A DNA stretch of 64,000 nucleotides from an uncultured Collinsella sp. (GCA_902464495.1 CABQJK010000008.1:7666-71665); one strand, 5' to 3'; positions 42,326 through 50,919 are shown, counted from the first letter of the stretch. The notes: generated from the sequence alone by a model not told the origin. Made by a program: numbers and translations.

Positions 42326-42520
42326 CGTGCGGGTTATATGCAGGTTTGCCTGCGCACGCTATCATGTATGGGTTAGACCGCAACTATGTACCCCGTACGC
42401 GAAGGGATGCGCATGTATCTGAAGATCGACGTGTTCTAGCCGGGCTTACCCCCGCAGTGGCGCCGTGCGCCCCATCAGCTCTGCCGATTTTCACCTTCAC
42501 GCATATAAAGGAGTCCCGCC

Positions 42521-43588
42521 ATGCGCGACAAGCTCGAAAAGATTATCAAGGCCTACGAGGAGCTCGAGAAGAAGCTTTCCGACCCGGCCGTCGCCTCCGA
42601 TATCAAGGAGTTCACGCGTCTCAACAAGGAGTACGCGCACCAGTCCGACCTCATCGCCGCTTCGCGTGAGTACATCGGCGCGCTCGATGACATCGAGGCC
42701 GCCAAGGAGATGCTCCACGATACCACCGATGCCGATGAGAAGGAGATACTCCAGATGGACATCTCCGAAAACGAGGCCAAGCTTCCCCAGCTCGAGGAAG
42801 ACATCAAGTACATGCTCATCCCGAGCGACCCCAACGACGACAAGAACACCATCGTCGAGATCCGCTCCGCCGCCGGTGGCGACGAGGCGGCCATCTTTGC
42901 CGGCGACCTGTACAAGATGTATCAGCGCTTCTGCGAGTCGCGCGGCTGGAAGACCACCGTGCTCGACTCCAGCCCCAGCGAGGCCGGTGGCTTTAAGTCC
43001 ATCGAGTTCAAGGTCGAGGGCGACCGCGTCTACTCCGTCATGAAGTTCGAGTCCGGCGTGCACCGTGTCCAGCGCGTCCCCAAGACCGAGTCCCAGGGTC
43101 GCATCCAGACCTCCACGGCAACCGTCGCCGTGCTTCCCGAGGCCGAGGAGATCGACGTTCAGATCAACCAGTCCGACCTGCGCATCGATACCTACTGCGC
43201 CTCCGGCCCTGGCGGTCAGTGCGTTAACACCACCTACTCCGCCGTGCGCATCACCCACCTGCCCACCAACACCGTGGTGCAGTCGCAGGAGCAGCGTTCC
43301 CAGATCCAGAACCGCGAGGTCTGCATGCAGATGCTGCGCGCTCGTCTGTACGAGATGGAGCTCGAGAAGCAGCAGGCAGAGCTCGGTGCCGAGCGCCAGA
43401 GCCAGATCGGCCACGGCAACCGTTCCGAGAAGATCCGTACCTACAACCAGCCCCAGGACCGCGTGACCGATCACCGCATCGGCTTCAACTCCACCTACAA
43501 CGGCGTCCTTCTGGGCGACCAGCTCGGCACCGTCATCGAGGCACTCGCCGCCGCCGAGCGAGCCGAGAAGCTGGCACAAGCAGTTTAA
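42521..43588 (+). CDS. prfA: Peptide chain release factor 1
   Basis: The 355-residue protein is full-length RF1. It has the GGQ loop in ASGPGGQCVNTT, which enters the peptidyl transferase centre, and the codon-reading tripeptide PKT in VQRVPKTESQGR (PxT type, so RF1 for UAA/UAG rather than RF2's SPF). GGAG precedes the ATG by 9 bases. Downstream prmC encodes the methyltransferase that modifies the GGQ glutamine. The gene ends against a structured element. Confidence 0.97.
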   Translation: MRDKLEKIIKAYEELEKKLSDPAVASDIKEFTRLNKEYAHQSDLIAASREYIGALDDIEAAKEMLHDTTDADEKEILQMDISENEAKLPQLEEDIKYMLIPSDPNDDKNTIVEIRSAAGGDEAAIFAGDLYKMYQRFCESRGWKTTVLDSSPSEAGGFKSIEFKVEGDRVYSVMKFESGVHRVQRVPKTESQGRIQTSTATVAVLPEAEEIDVQINQSDLRIDTYCASGPGGQCVNTTYSAVRITHLPTNTVVQSQEQRSQIQNREVCMQMLRARLYEMELEKQQAELGAERQSQIGHGNRSEKIRTYNQPQDRVTDHRIGFNSTYNGVLLGDQLGTVIEALAAAERAEKLAQAV

Positions 43589-43727
43589 GTTACGGCGTTT
43601 TACCAAACGCCGTAACGGCTCGACGCTGCAAACGCCCCTAAGCGGCAATCTGACGTTCAATCGTCGGTCGCGTACCAAAGTACGCTTCCCTCCTCTTTCA
43701 CGTCACCTTGCTCGCTTAGGGGCGTTT
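43589..43727. repeat. Structured intergenic element, copy A
   Basis: In order: a perfect 12-bp hairpin (43589-43616, TACC loop); GACGCTGC; the outer arm AAACGCCCCTAAGCG (43630-43644); TGACGT (43651-43656); the central hairpin GCGTAC/GTACGC (43670-43685); ACGTCA (43700-43705); and the outer arm's exact complement (43713-43727). The whole folds into a hairpin plus a three-tier stem. It starts on the base after the prfA stop codon. Confidence 0.85.
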
Positions 43728-43784
43728 TCGCTGACTTATGCTCAACCTGCGGCGGGGCACTCATTGGGGACAGACTTAAATGAG

Positions 43785-43839
43785 TAGTCATTGGGGCGTT
43801 CTTAAACGACTGGTCGAATAAGAACGTCCCCAATGACTA
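43785..43839. repeat. Palindrome TAGTCATTGGGG type
   Basis: TAGTCATTGGGGCGTTCTTA and its complement pair with one inserted base around CTGGTCGA. A relative lies at 59338-59382. In both places it follows a structured element by about 30-60 bases. Confidence 0.75.
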
Positions 43840-44229
43840 GGTTGGGTATATTGCTTTGAGATGTTATTCAATCGGCTTTGATAACCATTAAGCTATTTAC
43901 CTGCTCAAAGCGCTGAACGACACCATCTGCAATTGAAAATATTGCTCGAAAAATCGTCCAAGAAGTCGCGGGGCCATTTTTGGTGCGTCGCGCGTCAAGT
44001 GATGTGGCAAGTTCTTGGTTAGATATTGGTCAGTTTTGGGGCAACCTTGCCAAAAGCTTGACGAATGCAAATCTAGACGTCGGCGAATGAACACTTTGAG
44101 CGAGCCCGGTGCAAAATTCTGGGCTGATTCTCGATAATCGCCTTCAATCGTCCCTTGCCAAGCGCTGGCCTCGCTTACAATCTGCTCCGACATTCGCGCG
44201 CCGCCCGGCGCTTAAGAGGGGAGGGCCCC
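43840..44229. other. AT-richer gap without a recognisable gene
   Basis: This stretch between prfA and prmC is clearly richer in A and T than its surroundings. One leftward frame of 98 codons (43897-44193) is open but has no ribosome binding site or recognisable product. The region may be a gene remnant or non-coding insertion. Confidence 0.5.
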
Positions 44230-45480
44230 ATGGCAAACGAGATCTGGACCATCAAGCGTTGTCTCGAGTGGACCAAGGAGTACCTGGCCGAGCGCGGCGA
44301 GGAGCACCCCCGTCTTTCTGCCGAGTGGCTGCTGTGCGCTGCCACGGGTTTGGCGCGCATTGACCTATATATGCGCATGGACGAGACGCTTAACGCGGCC
44401 CAGCTCGAGACCATGCATGCGGCCGTCGTTCGTCGCGCCAAAGGCGAGCCGCTGCAGTACATCACCGGCAGCACGCAGTTTCGTATGATTGACGTCGCGT
44501 GCGCTCCCGGTGTGCTCATTCCGCGCCCCGAAACCGAGATGCTCGTCGAGGAAGTCCTCAATTATCTGGATGCCGAGGTGCTGAGCCCCGAGGCTGCTGC
44601 CCGTCAGCGTGTTGAGCTGCCTTGGAACGATGAGGTCGAGGAGGCACGCAAGGCCGAGGCCGCGCTGGCAGACGAACGGGCGACTGCCGAGCGCCGTGCC
44701 GCTAATCTGACGGCTGCCGATGAGGCGGCGCTAGGCGGCGACGTACTGGGCAGCCGTGCCTATGCCGAGGAACTGGCCGATCGCGAGGCCGAGGAAGCCG
44801 CCGCGCAGGCAGCAGAAGCCGAAGCCGCGGAAGCCGCCGAGTCCGAGCTCGACGAATACGGCGTCGCCATCGAGGGTGCCGACCAGGAGACGGCTTTAGC
44901 TCAGGATACCGCTGCGCCTGCCCCAGCCGAGCCCTGCACTGCCCGCGTTCTCGAGGTCGGCTGCGGCACGGGCTGCATTTCGCTCTCCCTTGCCTGGGAG
45001 CGCCGCGGCCACGTTACCTGCACCGCCACCGATATCGAGTCGCGCGCCATCGATCTGGCCACCAAAAACCGCGACACCCTCGGCCTCACGGCAGATGAGG
45101 TTGCCTTTAGCCTCACAAACCTGGTGAGCTCCATTCCCCGCGAAGAGTGGGGCACCTTTGACGTACTCGTCTCCAACCCGCCCTACATCCCCACCGATGT
45201 CATGCGCTCGCTGCCGCATGAGGTCAAGGACTTTGAGCCCGATCTGGCGCTCGAGGGCGGTGCCGACGGTCTCGATATCTTCCGCCGCCTGCTCAACGCG
45301 GCGCCCTACATGCTGCGTGCCGGCGGCCTGTTTGCCTGCGAGCTCTACGAGGGCGCGCTCGACGCCGCGGCCGAGCTCTGTCGTCAAGCAGGCCTTTCGG
45401 ACGTGTGTATCGTCCATGACCTCACCGATCGCCCCCGCATTGTCCGAGCCATCGTCACCGAGCCCAAGCAACGCCAGTAA
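44230..45480 (+). CDS. prmC: Release factor glutamine methyltransferase with 120-residue insertion
   Basis: The 416-residue protein has the PrmC N-terminal helical domain (1-80), the VLIPRPETEMLVEEVL motif (95-110), the SAM-binding motif LEVGCGTGCISLSL (241-254) and catalytic NPPY (316-319). It methylates the Gln of GGQ in release factors. E. coli PrmC has about 277 residues; here residues 117-236 form an extra segment very rich in Ala and Glu (AEEAAAQAAEAEAAEAAESE) between the two conserved blocks, where only a few residues are expected. GGGGAGG precedes the ATG at 44230. Confidence 0.93.
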   Translation: MANEIWTIKRCLEWTKEYLAERGEEHPRLSAEWLLCAATGLARIDLYMRMDETLNAAQLETMHAAVVRRAKGEPLQYITGSTQFRMIDVACAPGVLIPRPETEMLVEEVLNYLDAEVLSPEAAARQRVELPWNDEVEEARKAEAALADERATAERRAANLTAADEAALGGDVLGSRAYAEELADREAEEAAAQAAEAEAAEAAESELDEYGVAIEGADQETALAQDTAAPAPAEPCTARVLEVGCGTGCISLSLAWERRGHVTCTATDIESRAIDLATKNRDTLGLTADEVAFSLTNLVSSIPREEWGTFDVLVSNPPYIPTDVMRSLPHEVKDFEPDLALEGGADGLDIFRRLLNAAPYMLRAGGLFACELYEGALDAAAELCRQAGLSDVCIVHDLTDRPRIVRAIVTEPKQRQ

Positions 45481-45494
45481 TATTTATTAACTGG

Positions 45495-45524
45495 TTAGCA
45501 AAAATTATAAAGTAGTTTATAATT
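45495..45524 (+). promoter_or_regulatory. hicAB promoter with overlapping operator
   Basis: TTAGCA (45495-45500), a 17-base spacer, and a perfect TATAAT (45518-45523) lie 25 bases before hicA. The palindrome AATTATAAA-GTAG-TTTATAATT (45503-45524) covers the -10 box, as expected for repression by HicB. Confidence 0.75.
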
Positions 45525-45548
45525 AGGACGGCTGAAAGAGGTCGGCCC

Positions 45549-45734
45549 ATGCAACCTCCTACCTTTCGGGAAATCATTGCCCTACTCAAGCACGATGGAT
45601 TCGTGAAGGTCGCGCAAGTCGGTAGTCATGCTAAGTATGTTTCTGGTGACCGCGTTGTCACCGTGAACGGCTCTGGTGGTGATCGACCAAAGAAGGGCAC
45701 GTGGGCAAGTATTCGTCGCCAAGCTGGATGGTAG
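45549..45734 (+). CDS. hicA: HicA-family mRNA interferase toxin
   Basis: The 61-residue protein has the HicA double-stranded RNA-binding-like fold: FREIIALLKHDGFVKVAQVGSHAKY contains the catalytic His, followed by VVTVNGSGGDRPKKGTWASIRRQ. HicA toxins cleave mRNA when freed from HicB. The hicB ATG starts 11 bases after its stop codon. The pair has its own promoter. Confidence 0.9.
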   Translation: MQPPTFREIIALLKHDGFVKVAQVGSHAKYVSGDRVVTVNGSGGDRPKKGTWASIRRQAGW

Positions 45735-45745
45735 TTGGAGGCAAA

Positions 45746-46192
45746 ATGAGGCAGCGATTTACCTATGACTGCGTTCTCATAAAAGAAGACGATGGTTACT
45801 GCGCTAGCTTCCCGCAGATTCCCGGCGCCTTTGCCGATGGCGATACGCGCGAAGAAGCGATTGCCCATGCCACCGAGGCACTGATGGCGTTTTTGGCCGA
45901 CGACCTCAACAACGGTTTGACTCCGGCGGGGTACGAACGCTCGGCCGAGGTCGTGGCCCTTTCAGTCGAAATCGACCACGAGGACGCTCGGGAAGCGGCG
46001 TGCCGAACATTTAAAGACGCAGCGCTGGACCTCAAAGTCTCCGCTCCGCGGATTACCGCGCTGGTCAAAGCCGGAAAGCTCGATGTTGAACTCGTCGACG
46101 GCCGTCGGATGATAACGATAGACAGCATCGAGCGCTACGCCGCCCAAGAACGCCACGCCGGCAGGCCAAAGAAGTTCGTCGCAGTCCAATAA
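45746..46192 (+). CDS. hicB: HicB-family antitoxin
   Basis: The 148-residue protein begins with the partial RNase H-like HicB domain (FTYDCVLIKEDDGYCASFPQIPGAFADGDTREEAIAHATEAL) that neutralises HicA. The C-terminal part has a helix-turn-helix-like segment (KVSAPRITALVKAGKL) and a basic end (ERHAGRPKK), suited to DNA binding. GGAGG precedes the ATG at 45746; the frame upstream overlaps hicA and has no site. Autorepression through the palindrome at 45503-45524 is likely. Confidence 0.9.
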   Translation: MRQRFTYDCVLIKEDDGYCASFPQIPGAFADGDTREEAIAHATEALMAFLADDLNNGLTPAGYERSAEVVALSVEIDHEDAREAACRTFKDAALDLKVSAPRITALVKAGKLDVELVDGRRMITIDSIERYAAQERHAGRPKKFVAVQ

Positions 46193-46326
46193 CCCCCTCA
46201 CTTTCACCGACTACTAGAGCCGCTCACCAAACCAACATGCGCTCTGGGCAAATAGGTTGAACGTTTCGTGCGAGAATGCCCCACAGTAAACAAACTTGCA
46301 CCAGAGCGTAAGGGGCTGGCATACAC

Positions 46327-47070
46327 ATGCAGACGGTCTATCGGGTATACAAGGGAACGCGCGAGCCGCATCGGCTTGCCATCGAGCGCACGGCCGAGGT
46401 GCTCGGCCGCGGCGGCCTGGCTTTGATCCCGACCGAGACCGTCTACGGTGTCGCCGTGGCAGTCAACGCCTTCTCGGACGCCGTGCCCCAAGATACAAGC
46501 GAATTCCCATCGTGGCCGCGCGATCCGCAGGCTGCCGTCAATGGCGCCGCAGTTCCTGCGCTCGGCACCGGCTATCGCCGTATCTTCACTCTCAAGCAAC
46601 GTGAACTCACGCAAACCGTCGCTTGGCTGGTCGATGGCGTCGAAGCACTCGACCGCTATGGCGTGGATATCCCGGAAGATGCCCGCATACTCGCGCGACG
46701 ATGCTGGCCGGGAGCCCTGACTATCGTGGTCAAGGCAGCCCCCTGCGTGCCGACCTTTATGCGCGCTGCCGACGACACGGTGGCACTTCGCGCTTCGGCC
46801 TCGCCCGTGGTGCAGGCGCTCATTCGCGCCTGTGGCAGCCCCCTTGCCTGCACCAGCGCCAACACGCATGGCGCGCCCGCGCCGGCAAGTTTTATCACGG
46901 TGGAGGGTCGCATCCTGGAGGGGGTCGATGTTGCCGTCGACGCCGGTGAGACCCCGTGTCGCGACGCCTCGACCATCGTGTCGTTTCAGCACGGCGAGCT
47001 CCAGATCCTGCGCCAAGGCGCACTTCCCGCATCAGAGATCGAACGGGTCCTGTCCGACCCGATGCAATAG
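46327..47070 (+). CDS. tsaC: L-threonylcarbamoyladenylate synthase (Sua5/YrdC/YwlC)
   Basis: The 247-residue protein shows the YrdC signatures: ALIPTETVYGVAVAVN near the N-terminus, RRCWPGALTIVVKA, the ALRASASPVVQALI stretch and SPLACTSANTHGAPAP. It makes threonylcarbamoyl-AMP for tRNA t6A. An insertion of about 40 residues lies after the first motif (SDAVPQDTSEFPSWPRDPQ). The prfA-prmC-tsaC order is widespread in Gram-positive bacteria; here hicAB lies between prmC and tsaC. Confidence 0.92.
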   Translation: MQTVYRVYKGTREPHRLAIERTAEVLGRGGLALIPTETVYGVAVAVNAFSDAVPQDTSEFPSWPRDPQAAVNGAAVPALGTGYRRIFTLKQRELTQTVAWLVDGVEALDRYGVDIPEDARILARRCWPGALTIVVKAAPCVPTFMRAADDTVALRASASPVVQALIRACGSPLACTSANTHGAPAPASFITVEGRILEGVDVAVDAGETPCRDASTIVSFQHGELQILRQGALPASEIERVLSDPMQ

Positions 47071-47083
47071 AAAGGTTTAAGCG

Positions 47084-48625
47084 ATGTCGTTGAATCTGGG
47101 CAGCCTGGGCATGGAAGATGCCTCGTTTGACTTTGGCGGTTCCTACATCATGGCGCTCGACTGCGGCACCACCTCGGTACTTGCGACCATCGTCGACGAG
47201 TACGGATGCATCGTCGCGCAGGCACGTCGCAGCGTCAAAACCAGCTTCCCGCGTCCCGGCTGGGTGGAGCAAGACCCCATGGCGGTCCTTGCCAGCCAGA
47301 TCGCGGTCATGATGGAAGTCCAGTTTAAGAGCGGTATCCACTCCGACCGCATTGCCGCCATCGGCATCTCCAACCAGCGCGAGACCACGGTGGTCTGGGA
47401 CCGCGTGAGCGGTCAGCCGATCTATAACGCCATCGTATGGCAGTGCCGCCGTACCGCACCTCTGATCGACGAGCTTGTCGAGCAGGGCGCAGAAGGGCTG
47501 GTGCGCTCCCGCACGGGACTCACGCTCGACCCGTATTTCTCGGCCTCCAAGGTGCAGTGGATTCTCGACAACGTCGACGGCGCACGCGAAAGCGCGGCGG
47601 CGGGCGACCTCATGTTTGGCACCATCGACACCTGGCTCATCTACAACCTCACCGGCGGCCAGGTCTTTGCCACCGACTACACCAATGCCAGCCGCACGGC
47701 ACTCTTTAATATCCATACGCTCGATTGGGACGATGACCTGCTGGCACTCTTTGACGTTCCACGTTCCATGATGCCCGAGGTTCGCTGGAGCTCGGGCGAC
47801 TACGGCCGCGTCGCGAGCGACATCATGACCAACATGCCGCCCATCATGGGCGTGGCGGGTGACCAACAGGCGTCGCTGTTCGGCCACTGCTGTTTCCGTC
47901 CCGGCCAGACCAAAAACACCTATGGCACGGGTTGCTTTATGCTCATGAACACCGGCGACGAGATCGTCGAATCCAAGAATGGCCTGGTCTCCACCATCGG
48001 TATCGCTGCGGACGGCAAAGTCAGCTATGCGCTCGAGGGCTCTATTTTTGCCGCCGGCTCAACGATGAACTGGCTTCGCAACAACATGGGCATCATCTCG
48101 AGCGTGAGCGAGTCGGCACAACTCGCCGCTTCGATTAGCGACAACGAGGGCTGCTACTTCGTTCCCGCCTTTGCGGGTTTGGGTGCTCCCTGGTGGGACC
48201 CGCATGCTCGCGGTATCGTGTGCGGTCTGACCGGCGCCTCGAGCCGTGCGACCATCGTACGTGCCGCCTGCGAATCCATGGCATATCAGAGCTACGACGT
48301 GCTGCGCGCCATGGAGCAGGACGTGGGGCTTTCGATTGAGCGCCTGTCTGTCGATGGCGGTGCCTCGCGCAACGAGTTCATCATGCAATTCCAGGCCGAC
48401 CTGCTGGATATCCCCGTGCTGCAATGCGAGACGGTGGAGACCACGGCAATTGGTGCCGCGTACTTGGCGGGTCTTGCCGTCGGCTATTGGGAAGACCTGG
48501 AAGAGCTGGAGCAAAATGCCCAGATCGTTAGGACCTTCCTTCCCCACATGTCCGCCGAGCGCCGCGAGCAAAACCTTGCGGGCTGGCGTGATGCAGTCAA
48601 GCGTTCGCTCAGTACCGCACAGTAG
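47084..48625 (+). CDS. glpK: Glycerol kinase
   Basis: The 513-residue FGGY-family kinase has an N-terminal extension of about 20 residues, then the ATP motif MALDCGTTSVLATIVDEYG (Cys where Gln is usual), the glycerol-site ISNQRETTVVWD, IVWQCRRT, FGTIDTWLIYNLTGG, and the C-terminal VDGGASRNEFIMQFQADLL. It phosphorylates glycerol to sn-glycerol 3-phosphate. The His of the phosphotransferase-system activation loop of Firmicutes was not identified. AAAGG lies 8 bases upstream, and only 13 bases separate it from tsaC, so cotranscription is likely. Confidence 0.93.
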   Translation: MSLNLGSLGMEDASFDFGGSYIMALDCGTTSVLATIVDEYGCIVAQARRSVKTSFPRPGWVEQDPMAVLASQIAVMMEVQFKSGIHSDRIAAIGISNQRETTVVWDRVSGQPIYNAIVWQCRRTAPLIDELVEQGAEGLVRSRTGLTLDPYFSASKVQWILDNVDGARESAAAGDLMFGTIDTWLIYNLTGGQVFATDYTNASRTALFNIHTLDWDDDLLALFDVPRSMMPEVRWSSGDYGRVASDIMTNMPPIMGVAGDQQASLFGHCCFRPGQTKNTYGTGCFMLMNTGDEIVESKNGLVSTIGIAADGKVSYALEGSIFAAGSTMNWLRNNMGIISSVSESAQLAASISDNEGCYFVPAFAGLGAPWWDPHARGIVCGLTGASSRATIVRAACESMAYQSYDVLRAMEQDVGLSIERLSVDGGASRNEFIMQFQADLLDIPVLQCETVETTAIGAAYLAGLAVGYWEDLEELEQNAQIVRTFLPHMSAERREQNLAGWRDAVKRSLSTAQ

Positions 48626-48748
48626 GGCCGCGGTGGGCTGCTCGATGCAACAAACCGCTAAACTAATGTATGGCGTGCGGTGGCGACATTGCTGCGCGCC
48701 TTGTCAGCAAGGCCGTTTTGCGGCCGCAACGAAAGGGGCAATCAATCC

Positions 48749-49396
48749 ATGACCGTCACCTACGATGCGTCCCGTGTGACGCTTGTCGATCACCCGCTCG
48801 TCCAGCACAAGCTGTCGATCCTGCGCGACAAAAACACCGGCACCAACCAGTTCCGCCAGCTCGTGCGCGAGCTCGCGCTTTTTGACGGCTACGAGGCCAT
48901 GCGCGACCTGCCTATGGAAGACGTCGAGGTCGAGACCCCCATCACTACCGCCACGTTCAAACAGCTTGCCGGCAAGAAACTCGCCATCGTGCCCATCCTG
49001 CGTGCGGGCCTTGGCATGGTCGACGGCATCCTCGACCTGGTGCCCTCCGCTCGCGTGGGCCACATCGGCATGGAGCGCGACGAGGTCACCCACGAGCCGC
49101 ACGAGTATTACTGCAAGATGCCCAAGGATATCGACCAGCGCATCTGCCTGGTCGTCGACCCCATGCTTGCCACGGGCGGTTCGGCCGAGATGGCCATCAG
49201 CTACCTGCGCGAGCGCGGTGTCAAGGACATCCGCATGCTGTGCATCGTGGCGGCCCCCGAGGGTCTCAAATCACTGACCGAAAAGGACCCCGACGTACAT
49301 ATTTATACGTGCGCCATCGATGACCATCTCAACGAGGCCGCCTACATCGTTCCCGGCCTGGGCGACGCCGGCGACCGCATCTACGGCACGCTCTAG
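48749..49396 (+). CDS. upp: Uracil phosphoribosyltransferase
   Basis: The 215-residue protein matches Upp along its length: VDHPLVQHKLSILRDKNTGTNQFR, VPILRAGLGMVDGILDLVPSARVGHIGM, the PRPP-binding VVDPMLATGGSAEMAI, and the uracil-binding C-terminus YIVPGLGDAGDRIYGT. It salvages uracil to UMP. The ATG at 48749 is preceded by AAAGGGG at 11 bases, somewhat far. A weak hairpin at 49438 may end the transcript before the atp operon. Confidence 0.96.
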   Translation: MTVTYDASRVTLVDHPLVQHKLSILRDKNTGTNQFRQLVRELALFDGYEAMRDLPMEDVEVETPITTATFKQLAGKKLAIVPILRAGLGMVDGILDLVPSARVGHIGMERDEVTHEPHEYYCKMPKDIDQRICLVVDPMLATGGSAEMAISYLRERGVKDIRMLCIVAAPEGLKSLTEKDPDVHIYTCAIDDHLNEAAYIVPGLGDAGDRIYGTL

Positions 49397-49437
49397 TCGC
49401 TGGGCTAAACGGCCGCGGCTGCAAATACGAAGAAACG

Positions 49438-49472
49438 GTGCGCGCGGACGAACAAAAGGCGACCGCGCGCAC
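49438..49472 (+). terminator. Possible terminator after upp
   Basis: GTGCGCGCGG and CCGCGCGCAC pair perfectly around 15 bases, but no T-run follows. Confidence 0.4.
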
Positions 49473-49587
49473 TCCTGTTAACGGACGTTTTGCCCTGCAG
49501 GGTTCGAGAAAAACGTATTACCGTACCTGCGGCATAAAGAAGGTCTTAAGAAAACGAACAGGTGCGTATTAACCGATGCTTTTTCGG

Positions 49588-49615
49588 TTGTACTTTAGCG
49601 ATTGGCTCGTACAAT
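49588..49615 (+). promoter_or_regulatory. Candidate promoter of the ATP synthase operon
   Basis: TTGTAC, 16 bases, then TACAAT, about 60 bases before the first gene of the operon. The preceding 100 bases are AT-richer than the genes. Confidence 0.5.
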
Positions 49616-49676
49616 AGTCACCAATGTTTGGCGGGAACTGTTCTGTGAAGCGTTAAAAAGGAAAGTGAGGACGCCA

Positions 49677-49988
49677 GTGTTTCAGATAGCCGATCTGCTC
49701 GCTATCGTTGCAGGCGCCATCGCGGGCGCAATTGCCTTCCTTCCCTTTGTCTTTACGCTCAAGCCGGTTCTTGACGATAAGCAGAATGCGGACATGCTCA
49801 AGGGTATGGTGAGTCTGGCGGTCTCGGCAATCGCTCTGCTCGTCTTTACCTTGGTTGTGTTTGTGTTGTTCGGAGAGGCATTTCGCATGTTCCTCCTGGG
49901 CGAGGCGATCGGCTTCGTGGCCTTTATGGCCGCCTGCGCGGTTCGCGTCGCCAAGGCGCTGCGAGATCCTCATGAGGTCGAAAGGTAA
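49677..49988 (+). CDS. AtpI-position membrane protein
   Basis: The 103-residue protein has three to four hydrophobic segments (IADLLAIVAGAIAGAIAFLPFVF, MVSLAVSAIALLVFTLVVFVLF, AIGFVAFMAACAV). It is immediately before atpB, the usual place of atpI, whose product helps c-ring assembly, but the sequence is not clearly AtpI-like. GTG 49677 is chosen for the GAGG 7 bases upstream; the frame is open 75 bases further left without a site. Confidence 0.65.
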   Translation: MFQIADLLAIVAGAIAGAIAFLPFVFTLKPVLDDKQNADMLKGMVSLAVSAIALLVFTLVVFVLFGEAFRMFLLGEAIGFVAFMAACAVRVAKALRDPHEVER

Positions 49989-49991
49989 GTC

Positions 49992-50795
49992 GTGGAAATT
50001 TTTGAAAAGCTGCCTGATGAGATTAATCATCTGGTCAGCGAGTTCAGCTCCACCCCTGTCGTGGGCGATCTGAGCTGCGGCATCACGCAGTACTCGTTTT
50101 GGCTGATCGTCTCCACGATCGTGCTCCTGATCGTCCTGGCCGTGTTCAAGAAGAAGCAAACCCTGGTTCCCAAGGGCTTCTTCGTCAACGGTTTCGAGTA
50201 CATCATCGAGTACGTCGAGAACGATATCGGCAAGGGTGTCGTGGGTGAGAACTGGAAGAAGCACTTCCCGTTCCTGTGCTCGCTTTTCCTGTTCATCCTG
50301 ATCAATAACATGATCGGCCTGATCCCGGGAATGAAGCCCGGCACCGGCGCGATCGGCTCCACCGCCGCGCTCGCCATCTTCGCCTTCGTGTACTTCATCT
50401 ACTACGGATGCAAGGCCCACGGCGTGATCGGCTACATCAAGAGTCTCGCCCCGCAGGGCGTGAGCTTCCCGATGAACGTGCTCGTGTGGGTTGTCGAGCT
50501 CTTCTCGACCTTCCTGCGCCTCATCACGCTCGCCGTCCGTCTGTTCTGCAACATGTTCGCAGGACACGTGGTCATGGGCTCGTTCGCCATCATGGCGAGC
50601 ATGTTCATGCAGCCGCTGCTTCAGCAGGTTTCCGCGGCCCACGCCGTCGGCGCCCTGCCTTCGCTGGCCTGGCTTGCCATCCTCATCCTGATCTATGCGA
50701 TCGAGCTTGTGGTCGGCGCCATCCAGGCTTACGTCTTCACGGTCCTTACCGCCGTGTATGTCTCCGAGGCAGAGGAGGTCGCGGAGGAGGAGTAG
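49992..50795 (+). CDS. atpB: F-type ATP synthase subunit a
   Basis: The 267-residue membrane protein carries the essential Arg of subunit a in the helix LRLITLAVRLFCNMFAGHVVMG (the common LFGNM is LFCNM here) and the C-terminal IELVVGAIQAYVFTVLTAVYVSEA. It forms the ion half-channels next to the c-ring. It starts with GTG 3 bases after the preceding gene. Confidence 0.96.
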   Translation: MEIFEKLPDEINHLVSEFSSTPVVGDLSCGITQYSFWLIVSTIVLLIVLAVFKKKQTLVPKGFFVNGFEYIIEYVENDIGKGVVGENWKKHFPFLCSLFLFILINNMIGLIPGMKPGTGAIGSTAALAIFAFVYFIYYGCKAHGVIGYIKSLAPQGVSFPMNVLVWVVELFSTFLRLITLAVRLFCNMFAGHVVMGSFAIMASMFMQPLLQQVSAAHAVGALPSLAWLAILILIYAIELVVGAIQAYVFTVLTAVYVSEAEEVAEEE

Positions 50796-50919
50796 TCTTC
50801 CGTTCGCGCCTTAAAGGTAAGACAATTCGTTAAACCGCCGGTGCCCGTACCCATGGAGCCCGGCAGTTATAAAAAGGTTATCCTGCGTGAAATAAGACAC
50901 GCACGACAAAGGAGGAATC

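Noticed and set aside
43897..44193. 98-codon leftward frame between prfA and prmC
   Set aside because: There is no ribosome binding site and no family resemblance; the composition fits non-coding AT-rich sequence.
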